Shown here one piece after another: positions 1 to 7,536 of a stretch of DNA of 34,320 bases. The notes under the pieces were generated by a model. It did not search any database. It was not told the origin of the DNA and saw only the letters and a list, made by a program, of their open reading frames with translations. Location of the stretch: assembly GCA_020718905.1 (NCBI GenBank), contig DYRD01000004.1, forward strand, positions 24,779 through 59,098. The letters run 5' to 3'. Numbering within the stretch: position 1 is the stretch's first letter; the number at the start of each line of letters is the position of its first letter. Made by a program: the position numbers and the translations under genes. This stretch comes from Syntrophus aciditrophicus. Its GTDB lineage: Bacteria; Desulfobacterota; Syntrophia; Syntrophales; UBA8958.

Positions 1-1
1 G

Positions 2-58
2 CCGGTGCTGCTTATTGTGGTTGGGGCCAATATCCTGTTCAAATACGGCAGGCACTGA
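2..58 (+). CDS. C-terminal tail of a probable membrane protein (5' end outside window)
   Basis: Frame 2 is open from the window edge to a TGA at 56-58 and encodes about 18 residues, PVLLIVVGANILFKYGRH. The hydrophobic stretch followed by a basic end looks like the last transmembrane helix and cytoplasmic tail of an inner-membrane protein. Nothing more can be assigned because the rest lies upstream of the window. The protein-like composition and the stop codon are seen directly; the membrane assignment is inference. Confidence 0.4.
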   Translation, partial: PVLLIVVGANILFKYGRH

Positions 59-94
59 TGAACGGGTGAGGCGAATGTTACCGGATACGGATAA

Positions 95-388
95 ATGGAC
101 GCGGCCATCAAGATAACCTGTCCCGATCTGTCCCTCCGCCTGGGTTTCTGTTCTGACTGTTATCAAAAGAATGTTCGGGTAATTTGGCCCTACCTGACCT
201 GTTACTGCGACTGTAATCGGGTCGGGGCTTATGCGGAGATCATCGGGGGAAGGGATACGGGGGCGGATGATCTCCGCGTCGGTTCCTGGAAATTGCAAAT
301 GGAGGTATCCCGGGAGGATTTTGAACGAAATCTGCCCAAAGGGAGCAATGAGAAAGACATTCCTCTCGATATACTCTTCAAGACTTGA
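95..388 (+). CDS. Small cysteine-rich hypothetical protein
   Basis: This 97-residue ORF begins with ATG directly after an in-frame TAA (92-94), so the start cannot lie further upstream. No good Shine-Dalgarno sequence precedes it. The N-terminal half holds six cysteines, including a CSDC pair and a CYCDC cluster, which could bind a metal; the C-terminal half is charged and cysteine-free. I do not recognise a family. It lies 36 bases after the upstream membrane-protein tail on the same strand, so it could be the last gene of that operon. The weak start and lack of homology recall leave open that it is spurious or a remnant. Confidence 0.45.
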   Translation: MDAAIKITCPDLSLRLGFCSDCYQKNVRVIWPYLTCYCDCNRVGAYAEIIGGRDTGADDLRVGSWKLQMEVSREDFERNLPKGSNEKDIPLDILFKT

Positions 389-424
389 TTATCCATATCC
401 CAACCTATTATCATCATGCCGCTG

Positions 425-461
425 AAAAAAAGGGGTTGCGATCGTAAAATCCCAACCCCTT
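425..461 (-). terminator. Rho-independent terminator for the CoA-transferase-like gene
   Basis: Read on the minus strand, a perfect 9-bp stem (AAGGGGTTG / CAACCCCTT, loop about 14 nt) is followed by an uninterrupted T-tract (A425-A431 on the plus strand). It lies about 90 bases beyond the stop codon at 553, the right place and orientation to end that transcript. The plus strand has no T-run after the stem, so it is unlikely to serve the 95-388 ORF. Confidence 0.75.
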
Positions 462-552
462 CAAATCATTCTTGCCGAAAGGACTCGTCAATACGAGCGG
501 TTACGGGTTGTATAGCTGAGCTGTTTGCCACCTAACCGGACATTGCCGGCAT

Positions 553-1521
553 TTATCCCCGCTTATTGCTTTTTCTCCAGATATTCTGTGCCTCGGCGGC
601 CTTAATAAGCCCTTCCCTGGTATCGGGATGGGCGATGCTGATAAGCATTTCCGCTCGTTCCCAGGTTGTTTTCCCCTTCAGATTGACGATACCGTATTCC
701 GTGACGACGTAACTTACGACGGTCCGGGGAATCGTCACGATGCCGCCGGGTTCGAGGGTCGGGACGATCCGTGATTTGATCTCGCCGGTTTTCTTGTTTT
801 TCTGCGATGCCGTCATACAGATAAAGGCCTTGCCGCCTTTGGAATGATAGGCGCCGAAGATATAGTCGAACTGGCCGCCCGTACCGGTTATCTGCCGGGT
901 TCCCGACGATTCGGAGTTTACCTGGCCGTAAAGGTCGATCTCGACGGAATTGTTGATGGCCACCATGTTATCATTCTGGGCGATGCGGGTGGGATTGTTT
1001 GTATAATCCACGGAATAGGTAGCGCAACAGGGGTTGTGATCGAGAAAATCATAGAGTTTCTGGGTTCCCAGGGCGAAGGTGTAAACCATCTTGCCGGGAT
1101 TGAGTTGCTTCTTCTTGTTAGTAACAACGCCGGACAGATACATATCGACAAAGGCATCGACGAGTATCTCCGTGTGGACGCCCAGGTCTTTCAGGCCGGA
1201 CTGGGCGATCATCATGCCGACGGCGCTTGGCATGCCGCCGATGCCGAGCTGAATGACCGCCCCGTCATGGATTTCGTTCATGATGAGCTTGGCGATCTGA
1301 TTGTCCTCTTCGCTGATGGGCGCGGCCGGCAGGCTGAAGAGGGGCTTGTTGTCCGACTCGACGATATAATCCACCTCCGAAATGTGCACGGACTCATTGT
1401 ATCCGCCATAGCAGTAGGGAACGCTGGTATTTACCTCGACGATGACCTGCTTGGCGCGGTGCGCGCATCCACCGATAACCATAGCCCCCACGATCAATGT
1501 CGCAATCAATACCGGTCTCAT
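553..1521 (-). CDS. Lipoprotein signal fused to the C-terminal part of a 4-hydroxybutyrate/butyryl-type CoA-transferase
   Basis: From residue 23 to the end (322 residues) this reads as the acetyl-CoA hydrolase/transferase family: [24 protein letters not shown] (Glu118, a candidate for the catalytic Glu), [10 protein letters not shown], the GTGGQ glycine motif and [11 protein letters not shown]. Full-length relatives such as AbfT are about 430-450 residues, so roughly the first 140-160 residues, most of the first half-domain, are missing. In their place is a type II signal peptide ([19 protein letters not shown], Cys19). The ATG at 1521-1519 has GGAGG (1531-1535) nine bases upstream, so this start is well supported; the frame is open a little further. 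Family members are cytoplasmic and use CoA, so an exported copy makes little metabolic sense. It is either a rearranged, inactive gene or a repurposed protein. A terminator follows at 425-461. Confidence 0.8.
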   Translation of the reverse strand: MRPVLIATLIVGAMVIGGCAHRAKQVIVEVNTSVPYCYGGYNESVHISEVDYIVESDNKPLFSLPAAPISEEDNQIAKLIMNEIHDGAVIQLGIGGMPSAVGMMIAQSGLKDLGVHTEILVDAFVDMYLSGVVTNKKKQLNPGKMVYTFALGTQKLYDFLDHNPCCATYSVDYTNNPTRIAQNDNMVAINNSVEIDLYGQVNSESSGTRQITGTGGQFDYIFGAYHSKGGKAFICMTASQKNKKTGEIKSRIVPTLEPGGIVTIPRTVVSYVVTEYGIVNLKGKTTWERAEMLISIAHPDTREGLIKAAEAQNIWRKSNKRG

Positions 1522-1599
1522 GAGATACGCCCTCCATGGTCGAAACAATAAACAGATAAAAAGAAAGTCAATGAACATTCCCGCTTGCTTGAAGGGAAA

Positions 1600-1641
1600 A
1601 TCATCCCCCGGCCTGCATCGATATGAAAGCCGGGGGATGAT
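1600..1641 (-). terminator. Strong hairpin terminator, possibly bidirectional
   Basis: A perfect 13-bp inverted repeat, ATCATCCCCCGGC (1600-1612) and GCCGGGGGATGAT (1629-1641), encloses a 16-nt loop. It starts 22 bases beyond the stop of the exported protein at 1663 and is followed on the minus strand by TTTTCCC. On the plus strand it is followed by CTGTTTTTT, so it could stop transcription both ways. Confidence 0.7.
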
Positions 1642-1662
1642 CTGTTTTTTGCCGAAATGAAA

Positions 1663-2100
1663 TTATTTTGTCAGCGTCAGCTTTACACCTTCGAGGGCGA
1701 GTTTGAAATTGATACCCTTTGTGAGGGCAAAGAGTTTGATTGTAACTCCGTTCTGATTTTTCATCGTAATTACGCCGGCGCCTCCGGCTAAGGTGGCCTC
1801 ACCTGAAACGGTGGTATAGGTTCCGTTAAAGTCTGCGAGTTTTTTCAGGTTGAAAACTTCGCCATTTGCACTCGCTTTGCTGATACCCACATCAACTACA
1901 GATAGACCACGAATATTGAAGGGATGTTCTTTTTCCTGAAAGGTTAAGACGCCATTCCCCCAACTATAGCCTAGGCCGACAGCAATCTGTCCCTGTGTGA
2001 GCCTGACGGTAGCATCCGGCTTATCCTGGCTGAAAGCAGGACTGGAGATTAGAAAACATATTGTCAGAATCATAACACCCAAACTCAACGCTTTTTTCAT
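1663..2100 (-). CDS. Small exported protein, conserved-looking, function unknown
   Basis: This 145-residue protein has a clear Sec signal peptide: MKKA, a hydrophobic core to about residue 22, and a probable signal peptidase I cut after SPAFS. The mature part (~120 residues) alternates short polar and hydrophobic stretches, is rich in Gly, Val and Thr and has no cysteine, consistent with a beta-rich periplasmic domain. Phrases such as GLSVVDVGISKASANGEV and LKKLADFNGTYT recall a small conserved secreted family, but I cannot name it. The start is strongly supported by AAGGAGG eight bases before the ATG. A strong hairpin follows at 1600-1641, so it is probably transcribed alone. Confidence 0.8.
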   Translation of the reverse strand: MKKALSLGVMILTICFLISSPAFSQDKPDATVRLTQGQIAVGLGYSWGNGVLTFQEKEHPFNIRGLSVVDVGISKASANGEVFNLKKLADFNGTYTTVSGEATLAGGAGVITMKNQNGVTIKLFALTKGINFKLALEGVKLTLTK

Positions 2101-2820
2101 GGGAAAATCCTCCTTTTTTGTAATGTCTCAGACTATTTATAGATGCAGATCTTCTCGGTTTCCAATGTCTTTTTTTTTGGCCCCCGCACTCAACAATCAC
2201 TTCCTGGGTCGTAGTTTTGCCACCAATTATGTTTGTCTTTACCCGCTTTTCGTCGCTTGCCGATCCCTATTTGACCGAAAATACCGGTGTTCCCTGCCCT
2301 ATTTTTCCTGATGCCTTCTCTCGATAATCTATTTCCTCCTAACATATAATTAAAAAAAATCATGGATGATTATGTGTTCGGCACCGAGGCCGGACTTCCC
2401 GGTCCCTTTCCCCTAGGGGTGAATGTTATGGCGGCAAATAACGAAGAAGTCCCGTTTACTGAAGCCGGTCCGGAAAATAAGGAAGATCCCGAATAACAAC
2501 TCAAAGCAGCAAAGAGGACCGCCATCCTTGACGAAGGGTCTATCTCTAAGGGAATTTTTATTTTCCGCTGCCCGCCCACGTCCGGCAAACAATCATGTTT
2601 CCCTTGACACGCCGGACAGTTGCGCCTAAACTAATCCCGTCGGTATCAAAAAAAAACGGCAGTCCTGATAATTCATGGGAGTGTGAAGAAGGGACAATAC
2701 TAGTCGTTTTGATAAAATTCCGGTTTTTCCGGAAGCAAGAAAATGAGTAGATAATGAAAAAAACCTTTGTTTACATGCTATATTTATTAATCTTAGCAAA
2801 GGTGAGCACGAGGTAGAAAG
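2101..2820. other. 720-bp non-coding stretch
   Basis: I see no convincing gene here on either strand. Short ORFs exist (for example around 2370-2630) but lack protein-like composition, start signals or recognisable motifs. The first 240 bases should hold the promoter of the minus-strand exported protein, and the last 220 hold a good plus-strand sigma-70-like promoter (2604-2632). A small palindrome, CCCCTAGGGG, occurs near 2411. The stretch may include the remains of a lost gene, but nothing supports a specific call. Confidence 0.6.
2604..2632 (+). promoter_or_regulatory. Candidate sigma-70 promoter for the caspase-like lipoprotein
   Basis: A perfect -35 box TTGACA (2604-2609) is separated by exactly 17 bases from TAAACT (2627-2632), which matches the -10 consensus at four of six positions. 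It points at the lipoprotein start at 2821 and would give a leader of about 180 bases. No other good promoter was seen in this gap. Confidence 0.5.
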
Positions 2821-3108
2821 ATGAATCATCAGAAGAACACCGGAGGGGATATCTTCACGCTACGGGGAAAGTCGCTTTCCATCAAAAAGTTCTTCCTTGC
2901 AGGTCTGTGGGTGCTGTCGATCCTGTTCCTGGGCGGGTGCGCCACAACCTCCGGCTCCGGAGCAGCTAAGGCCGGCGGTATAACGGTGTGTCTGAACGGC
3001 AGGTGCGCACCTGCGGACCGGCAGGACAAGGAACAACTGATCGGCGGTCTGCTATCGATGCTGAAGGCCAATGAGAACAGCCGCGGTGAGATCTGTTCTC
3101 TGAGATGA
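2821..3108 (+). CDS. Lipoprotein N-terminal segment of the caspase-like protein, cut by a frameshift
   Basis: This 95-residue ORF has a basic N-terminus, a hydrophobic core and a lipobox LFLGGC with Cys40, followed by a Gly/Ser/Ala linker: a type II signal peptide. The ATG has GAGG about seven bases upstream. The ORF ends at a TGA (3106-3108), but the next frame is protein-like from 3104 onward and runs without a stop into the large caspase-like ORF. The two are best read as one gene, the signal and first 80 or so residues here and the rest in the 3245-5158 ORF, separated by one extra base near 3100-3107. Either a sequencing error or a real disruption could explain this. Confidence 0.7.
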   Translation: MNHQKNTGGDIFTLRGKSLSIKKFFLAGLWVLSILFLGGCATTSGSGAAKAGGITVCLNGRCAPADRQDKEQLIGGLLSMLKANENSRGEICSLR

Positions 3109-3244
3109 AGACGGACAGGCATGTGAAAACGACGGCATTCGGTGGTATCTCCAAGGCGGACCCATTCCCGGCATTGCTACCTACAGCCAACCTTATATCT
3201 TTCAAGTTGCCCTCGACAAGAACACCTCCCAGATCAAGTTCCTT

Positions 3245-5158
3245 ATGGATGCCAAGGCACGCTGGATCGGCACTCCCCTCCTGTGCGCCGACGCCTCCGT
3301 AGCCATAACGGTGGTATCGCCTCGGGAAATAACCATGGAAACCAGTCCGGTCTGCACTTGGCTGGCCTTTCCCGGCGTTTACAAGATGAAGTTTACCTTT
3401 GATGTCATCGACTTCGATAACAGCGCCCTGGCGGGGAGATATTCCGTCGCCGGGGCAGGTCGGCTCAATTTGGGCGGTGGTTCCAATCCCTTCCGGCTGT
3501 CATTCCCAAGCAAGAACACCCTCCTGGTGAAAGGAGCAACTACTGCGGTTCTCCTCCCGATGAGTCGTTTGTCCGCATCGGTTCTTTCCTTGGCCGTGCC
3601 GAAAGAAGAGGATGTCGGGGGCCGAAAAGAGGAAGTCAGTGATGAGGAGAGAAGCTTCTGGGAGCAGGTTTCCCGGGAGGACGCCATATCTGGATATCGG
3701 GAATACCTGACCCGTTATCCTAAGGGCCGGTTTCAAACTGCAGCCCGGGCGCAGATGCAGGTCATCGAGGAAAGAGAGGCCCTGGACCGCGACCTAAAAT
3801 ACTGGAGCGCCATCAAAGACAGCAAGGACCCCAAGGCCATGGATGCCGAAGACGCGCTCTGGGAAAAAGTCAAAGGCAGTGCCGATGCCGCCGAGATACG
3901 CCGTTACCTCGATCGCTATCCCCGGGGTGTATATGCCGTCCCGGCACAACGCCGCCTGAATAATCTCGACGCCGCCAAGGTACGGCAGGACGATCTGGAA
4001 TTCCGCATGTGGGACCAGATCAAGGACAGCAGGAGCATCGAAGATTATAAGAATTACCTGCAGGTATATCCCAACGATCTCCTGGCCGATCTGGCAAAAT
4101 CGCGACTTGACATCCTCCTGAGACTGAGGGCAGGCACGGAGGAAATGGCCTTCTGGAACACCATCCGGGAGAGTTCGCGGGCAGACGACTTCCGGGAATA
4201 TCTGCAACGCTATCCCGAGGGCAAATACGCCGACTTGTCCCGAATGCTGGTGAAGCAACTGGATGCCCTGAAAGGGGAACGCGAAGAACTCGAGCTATGG
4301 GAAACTGTAAAAAACAGCCAGGAATCGGCGGATATCGACCGCTATCTGACCCGGTACGGCAACGGCCGTTTTGCCGCCATTGCCCGGCAGCGACAACAGG
4401 AACTGCTCCGTCTCAAGGAGGGTGCAGACGTCGATTTCGGCAAATATTTCGCCCTGGTCATTGGCAACAACGATTACCGTCATTTCGGCAAGTTGAAAAC
4501 GGCCCGCGGAGACGCCGAGTCCGTGGCGGCCATCCTGACTGGGGAATACGGATACCAGGTGACGACCCTGAAAGACGCTACCCGCAAGCAAATTCTGGAT
4601 GCCTTGAGTTCGTTACGACGCCGTCTGAGTGGGAAGGACAACCTGCTTATTTACTATGCGGGGCACGGCTCTCTGGACCGGGATACGGGCAGAGGCTACT
4701 GGCTCCCCGTCGATGCCGATGTCGATAGCCCGGCGAACTGGATTTCCACGAACGATATCTCCGATGCCTTGAAGGCCATGTCCGCCAAGCACGTAATGGT
4801 CGTGGCAGACAGTTGCTACGGTGGGACCCTCACTCGCAGTGTCAACGTAACGGTAAAAGGATCGGATTACCTGCGCCGCATGGCGGAGAAACGTACCCGC
4901 GTCGTCCTGACCTCGGGGGGAGTGGAGCCGGTTCTGGATGAAGGCGGGCAGGGCCATTCCGTTTTTGCCCGGGCATTTTTGGACATCCTGGCGAAGAACC
5001 CGGGGATTCTGGAGGGAACACGCCTCTTCGAGGAACTGCGCCGCCCCGTGGTGGCCAACGCTCCGCAGACGCCGGAATACTCGGATATCCTCTATGCCGG
5101 TCATGACGGGGGTGATTTTCTCTTTGTGTGCCGGCCGAACAAACCTAAAAAAAATTGA
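3245..5158 (+). CDS. Caspase-like (peptidase C14 family) protein with five ~48-residue repeats
   Basis: The ORF is 637 residues from the ATG at 3245, but the frame is open and coding-like back to 3104 (for example PGIATYSQPYIFQVALDKN), so the true N-terminus is probably the lipoprotein segment at 2821. Residues 1-130 form a beta-rich domain without a recognised family. Five repeats follow (about 138-185, 205-253, 255-300, 302-347, 350-395) with the pattern xxWxxIKxSxxxxDYxxYLxRYPxGxFAxxAxxRL. Residues 400-620 are a caspase p20-like domain: ALVIGNNDY, YYAGHG with candidate catalytic His474, and DSCYGG with candidate Cys524. By family analogy it would cleave after Arg/Lys or Asp, or act as a scaffold; with a lipid anchor it would work in the periplasm. 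It converges with the MerR remnant, with only 14 bases between them. Confidence 0.85.
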   Translation: MDAKARWIGTPLLCADASVAITVVSPREITMETSPVCTWLAFPGVYKMKFTFDVIDFDNSALAGRYSVAGAGRLNLGGGSNPFRLSFPSKNTLLVKGATTAVLLPMSRLSASVLSLAVPKEEDVGGRKEEVSDEERSFWEQVSREDAISGYREYLTRYPKGRFQTAARAQMQVIEEREALDRDLKYWSAIKDSKDPKAMDAEDALWEKVKGSADAAEIRRYLDRYPRGVYAVPAQRRLNNLDAAKVRQDDLEFRMWDQIKDSRSIEDYKNYLQVYPNDLLADLAKSRLDILLRLRAGTEEMAFWNTIRESSRADDFREYLQRYPEGKYADLSRMLVKQLDALKGEREELELWETVKNSQESADIDRYLTRYGNGRFAAIARQRQQELLRLKEGADVDFGKYFALVIGNNDYRHFGKLKTARGDAESVAAILTGEYGYQVTTLKDATRKQILDALSSLRRRLSGKDNLLIYYAGHGSLDRDTGRGYWLPVDADVDSPANWISTNDISDALKAMSAKHVMVVADSCYGGTLTRSVNVTVKGSDYLRRMAEKRTRVVLTSGGVEPVLDEGGQGHSVFARAFLDILAKNPGILEGTRLFEELRRPVVANAPQTPEYSDILYAGHDGGDFLFVCRPNKPKKN

Positions 5159-5172
5159 AATAATAATGAATG

Positions 5173-5769
5173 TTATCGGCTTTGAGACGCCGTGCGGATC
5201 AACGCAATCTCTGTGTTTGCTATGCCCAATCCCTCGAGAAATTCCTTATGCAGGAGGGGCGATAGTTTCTCAAACTCGGCATGCCATTTTCCCATGGCTT
5301 CGTCATCGAGTCCCGCAGCCCTCAAGAGGGAAACCCAGTTTTCCTTGTCCATTACGGGCGTCCGTTCCCGCAAGTTCTTATCTCCCAGAATGCGGATGAT
5401 CACATGTTGCTGCTCACGCAGGCCGCTGATCTCTTTCCCGAGTTCGAGGAGCCGTTTCTCCAGGATGTCGCGTACCCCGCTCTGAGGCGATTCGAGAATC
5501 TTCCCGATTGCGGCCATGGAAAGCCCTACCTAACGATACATACAGATAAGCCTTAGGCGGCGGCTGTCTTCCCCGGTGTATCTACGGTAGTTGGATTCGC
5601 TCCTGCCGGATGGCCGCAGCAGGCCGATCGCATCGTAGTAAAGAAGCGTACTCCGGGAAAGGCCATACTGTTTCGCAATTTCTCCGATGGACAGGTATGC
5701 CGTTACGGGGTCCTCTGGGCCGGTATTGTCTTTGAGGAGCACGCCGCCTCTTTTTGACTTGACTGGCAT
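5173..5769 (-). pseudogene. MerR-family regulator interrupted by one in-frame amber codon
   Basis: The N-terminal part is a MerR winged-helix domain (SIGEIAKQYGLSRSTLLYYD, then LLRPSGRSESNYRRYT). It runs to ICMYR and meets TAG at 5532-5530. The same reading frame continues without any shift as VGLSMAAIGKILESPQ and then a long helical region (LEKRLLELGKEISGLREQQ) typical of the MerR dimerisation coiled coil and effector domain. Family members usually have Glu or a similar residue at this place (R-E-x-G-x-S), so a single GAG to TAG change explains the break. The start ATG at 5769 has AGGAGG eight bases upstream. About 198 codons in all. The downstream half has its own ATG at 5517, but alone it would lack the DNA-binding domain. 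Targets are unknown; it is divergent from the Fe-S/cupin operon. Confidence 0.8.
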
Positions 5770-5898
5770 CGCTTGTACCTCCTGCAAATAACTCTGCCCT
5801 ATGAAGCGGTAGTCAGGTCAAGCGTTTTTTTGCATGAAACAGCAAATATTCTTCCCGTCAGATTTCAGCTTAAAGATCTTATCCGCCCATTTCTCGTG

Positions 5899-5927
5899 TT
5901 TACATGAGGGGGGAAATTGGTTATCAT
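5899..5927 (+). promoter_or_regulatory. Strong sigma-70-like promoter of the QueG-like/cupin operon
   Basis: TTTACA (5899-5904), a 17-base spacer and TATCAT (5922-5927) match the consensus at five of six positions in both boxes. Transcription would start near 5934, leaving a leader of only about 10-17 bases before the ATG codons at 5945 or 5951. The divergent MerR-like gene starts 130 bases away, so that regulator could once have acted here; this is inference. Confidence 0.55.
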
Positions 5928-5944
5928 TCAGCGATAAATGTATA

Positions 5945-6781
5945 ATGATCATGGAAAATCAAGAATTTAACGAAAAATTGAAAAGCTTCTGCCGGGAGGC
6001 GGGGGCTGATCTGGTCGGTATTGCCCCGGTGGAGCGATGGGTCGCGGAAGGGGTTGTTCCCGATGACTTTCGACCCCAATCTATCTGGACGCCTGCCCGC
6101 TCCGTCATTGTTATGGGAATGGGCATGCCTTTGCCGATTGTGGAATCGACGCCATCCGTCCTGCACATGGAACTGTATAAAACAGTGAACATAAAACTGG
6201 ATGCCCTGGCCTATGATACAACCAGGTATCTGAATCGTCTTGGCCATGGCGCTACGTTTTTCAGCCGTGACGGCTACAACAGCCTCAAAGCTTTCAGGAA
6301 ATGGCCCGGTGCTCCCTTTGGCCACGTCATGGCGGCGAAATATGCGGGACTTGGCAATATTGGACTCAGCCACTGCCTGCTTACCCCGGAATTCGGCCCC
6401 CGCGTCCGATTCGTGTCCGTTTTCTCCGATCTGGACTTGCCTCCCGATCCCCTGATGGAAAAAGACCTCTGCATAAAATCTGAGGCCTGCGCGAAGTGTT
6501 GTCCCAAGAACGCCCTCCGGGTTCGCGACGATCGTCTCATCGGTGCTTATGATAAACAGGCCTGTCTCGAAATGGCGGAAGAACTGACGAAAAACCGGAT
6601 CTATCCTTGCGGGATCTGCACCAAGGTCTGCCCCATCGTACAGGATCGGAAACTATACAGACAACCGGGGATAATCAAGAAATACCTCCGGGAGGAGGAA
6701 GCTCTGACAGTCGACCCCGATGATCCGGCTTACCGCTCGTGGCAGCATTTACGCCGTTATGGCGTCCAGGATCCCCGGTAG
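5945..6781 (+). CDS. QueG-like (COG1600-type) 4Fe-4S protein
   Basis: This 278-residue protein (from ATG 5945; ATG 5951 is also possible) resembles the epoxyqueuosine reductase family: an N-terminal GADLVGIAPVERW, a central AAKYAGLGNIGLSHCLLTPEFG, and a C-terminal ferredoxin-like part. The first cluster motif is unusual (CIKSEACAKCCP) and the second is CGICTKVCP. True QueG carries a longer C-terminal HEAT-repeat region for tRNA binding and well-spaced Cx2Cx2Cx3CP motifs; here the chain ends soon after the second cluster. It is therefore more likely one of the COG1600 paralogues that act as electron carriers or reductive activators than a tRNA-modification enzyme. No Shine-Dalgarno sequence precedes the start, but a promoter lies only 18 bases upstream, so a very short leader is likely. 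The cupin gene follows 20 bases later. Confidence 0.75.
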   Translation: MIMENQEFNEKLKSFCREAGADLVGIAPVERWVAEGVVPDDFRPQSIWTPARSVIVMGMGMPLPIVESTPSVLHMELYKTVNIKLDALAYDTTRYLNRLGHGATFFSRDGYNSLKAFRKWPGAPFGHVMAAKYAGLGNIGLSHCLLTPEFGPRVRFVSVFSDLDLPPDPLMEKDLCIKSEACAKCCPKNALRVRDDRLIGAYDKQACLEMAEELTKNRIYPCGICTKVCPIVQDRKLYRQPGIIKKYLREEEALTVDPDDPAYRSWQHLRRYGVQDPR

Positions 6782-6801
6782 GAAGCGGAGGAGTTTTATA
6801 A

Positions 6802-7536
6802 ATGCACAAGGATTTCGAAAATTTTTGTCGTCGTTTTCAGGGGTTGACGGGAAGGAACGAGGATGGTTCCGTAAGTTTTACCAAAGGAATTCCCATGGTT
6901 AAGGAGCTTATTTCCTCGGATCTCTGGTTCCGGGATTTCATCAAGGAGGCGTTAAGCGAGAGATCCTGGCTGAAACAACAGCCGCCGAGCCTCTGGCCGA
7001 ACGAATTGACCCTTTACCGAAGCCCGGATCGGTCTTTTCTCGTGCTCGCTTATATCTTGGAGCCTTTTTCTATGGATACAATCCACGACCATGGATCTTG
7101 GGGGATCATCGCAAGCTTCATCAATGGCACCAAGGAAATAAAGTACCGGCGCCATGATGACGGCACCGTAGCAGGCTATGCGGAACTCGAGGAAACGATT
7201 GCGAAGGTCGTGAAACAAGGTGAAGTAACTTGCGTTCTCCCTCTGAACGGGGGTATTCATCAGATGGGAAACACGTCGGAAAAGATATCCGTTACCATCA
7301 ATGTCTATGGTCGGGCGGTGCGCCGGGGCTATCTTCAGTTCTTTCACCGGGAAAGAAAAACGGTAAAACGGGTCTATTCCCCTCGCACCTGCAAAGAGGT
7401 GCTCATGGTCAGGACTATGGGGGCAATGGGGTCGGGAGAGGATATTCTGAGGGGCGCTTTGGTCAATTCCCTGCCCGATTATGTCAAGGAAGAATACGAA
7501 ACGGCGCTGACCGTCTCCAAAAGGAGGGCTCCATGA
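6802..7536 (+). CDS. Cysteine dioxygenase-type cupin (thiol dioxygenase-like)
   Basis: A 244-residue protein with a single cupin domain of the cysteine dioxygenase type. Motif 1 is IHDHGSWGIIASFINGTKEI, giving His95 and His97, and motif 2 is GGIHQMGNTSEKISVTINVYG, giving His153: the three-histidine Fe(II) site of thiol dioxygenases. The usual cupin glutamate of motif 1 is absent, as in CDO-like enzymes. These enzymes add O2 to cysteine or 3-mercaptopropionate to form sulfinates, but the substrate cannot be read from the sequence. The ATG has GGAGGAG a few bases upstream. Its stop overlaps the next start (ATGA), suggesting coupling to the flavin enzyme. An O2-dependent enzyme in a presumed anaerobe is odd and could mean detoxification or a different chemistry. 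Confidence 0.75.
   Translation: MHKDFENFCRRFQGLTGRNEDGSVSFTKGIPMVKELISSDLWFRDFIKEALSERSWLKQQPPSLWPNELTLYRSPDRSFLVLAYILEPFSMDTIHDHGSWGIIASFINGTKEIKYRRHDDGTVAGYAELEETIAKVVKQGEVTCVLPLNGGIHQMGNTSEKISVTINVYGRAVRRGYLQFFHRERKTVKRVYSPRTCKEVLMVRTMGAMGSGEDILRGALVNSLPDYVKEEYETALTVSKRRAP

Noticed and set aside
844-1551. Plus-strand ORF of 235 codons
   Set aside because: It is antisense to the CoA-transferase-like gene, which has family motifs, a Shine-Dalgarno sequence and a terminator.
2370-2829. Short ORFs in the 2101-2820 gap
   Set aside because: They are short, overlap each other on both strands and have low-complexity text without start signals.
5530-5532. Pyrrolysine insertion at the MerR amber codon
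   Set aside because: No pyl genes are visible in the window, and the known targets are methylamine methyltransferases and a few others. A point mutation is simpler.
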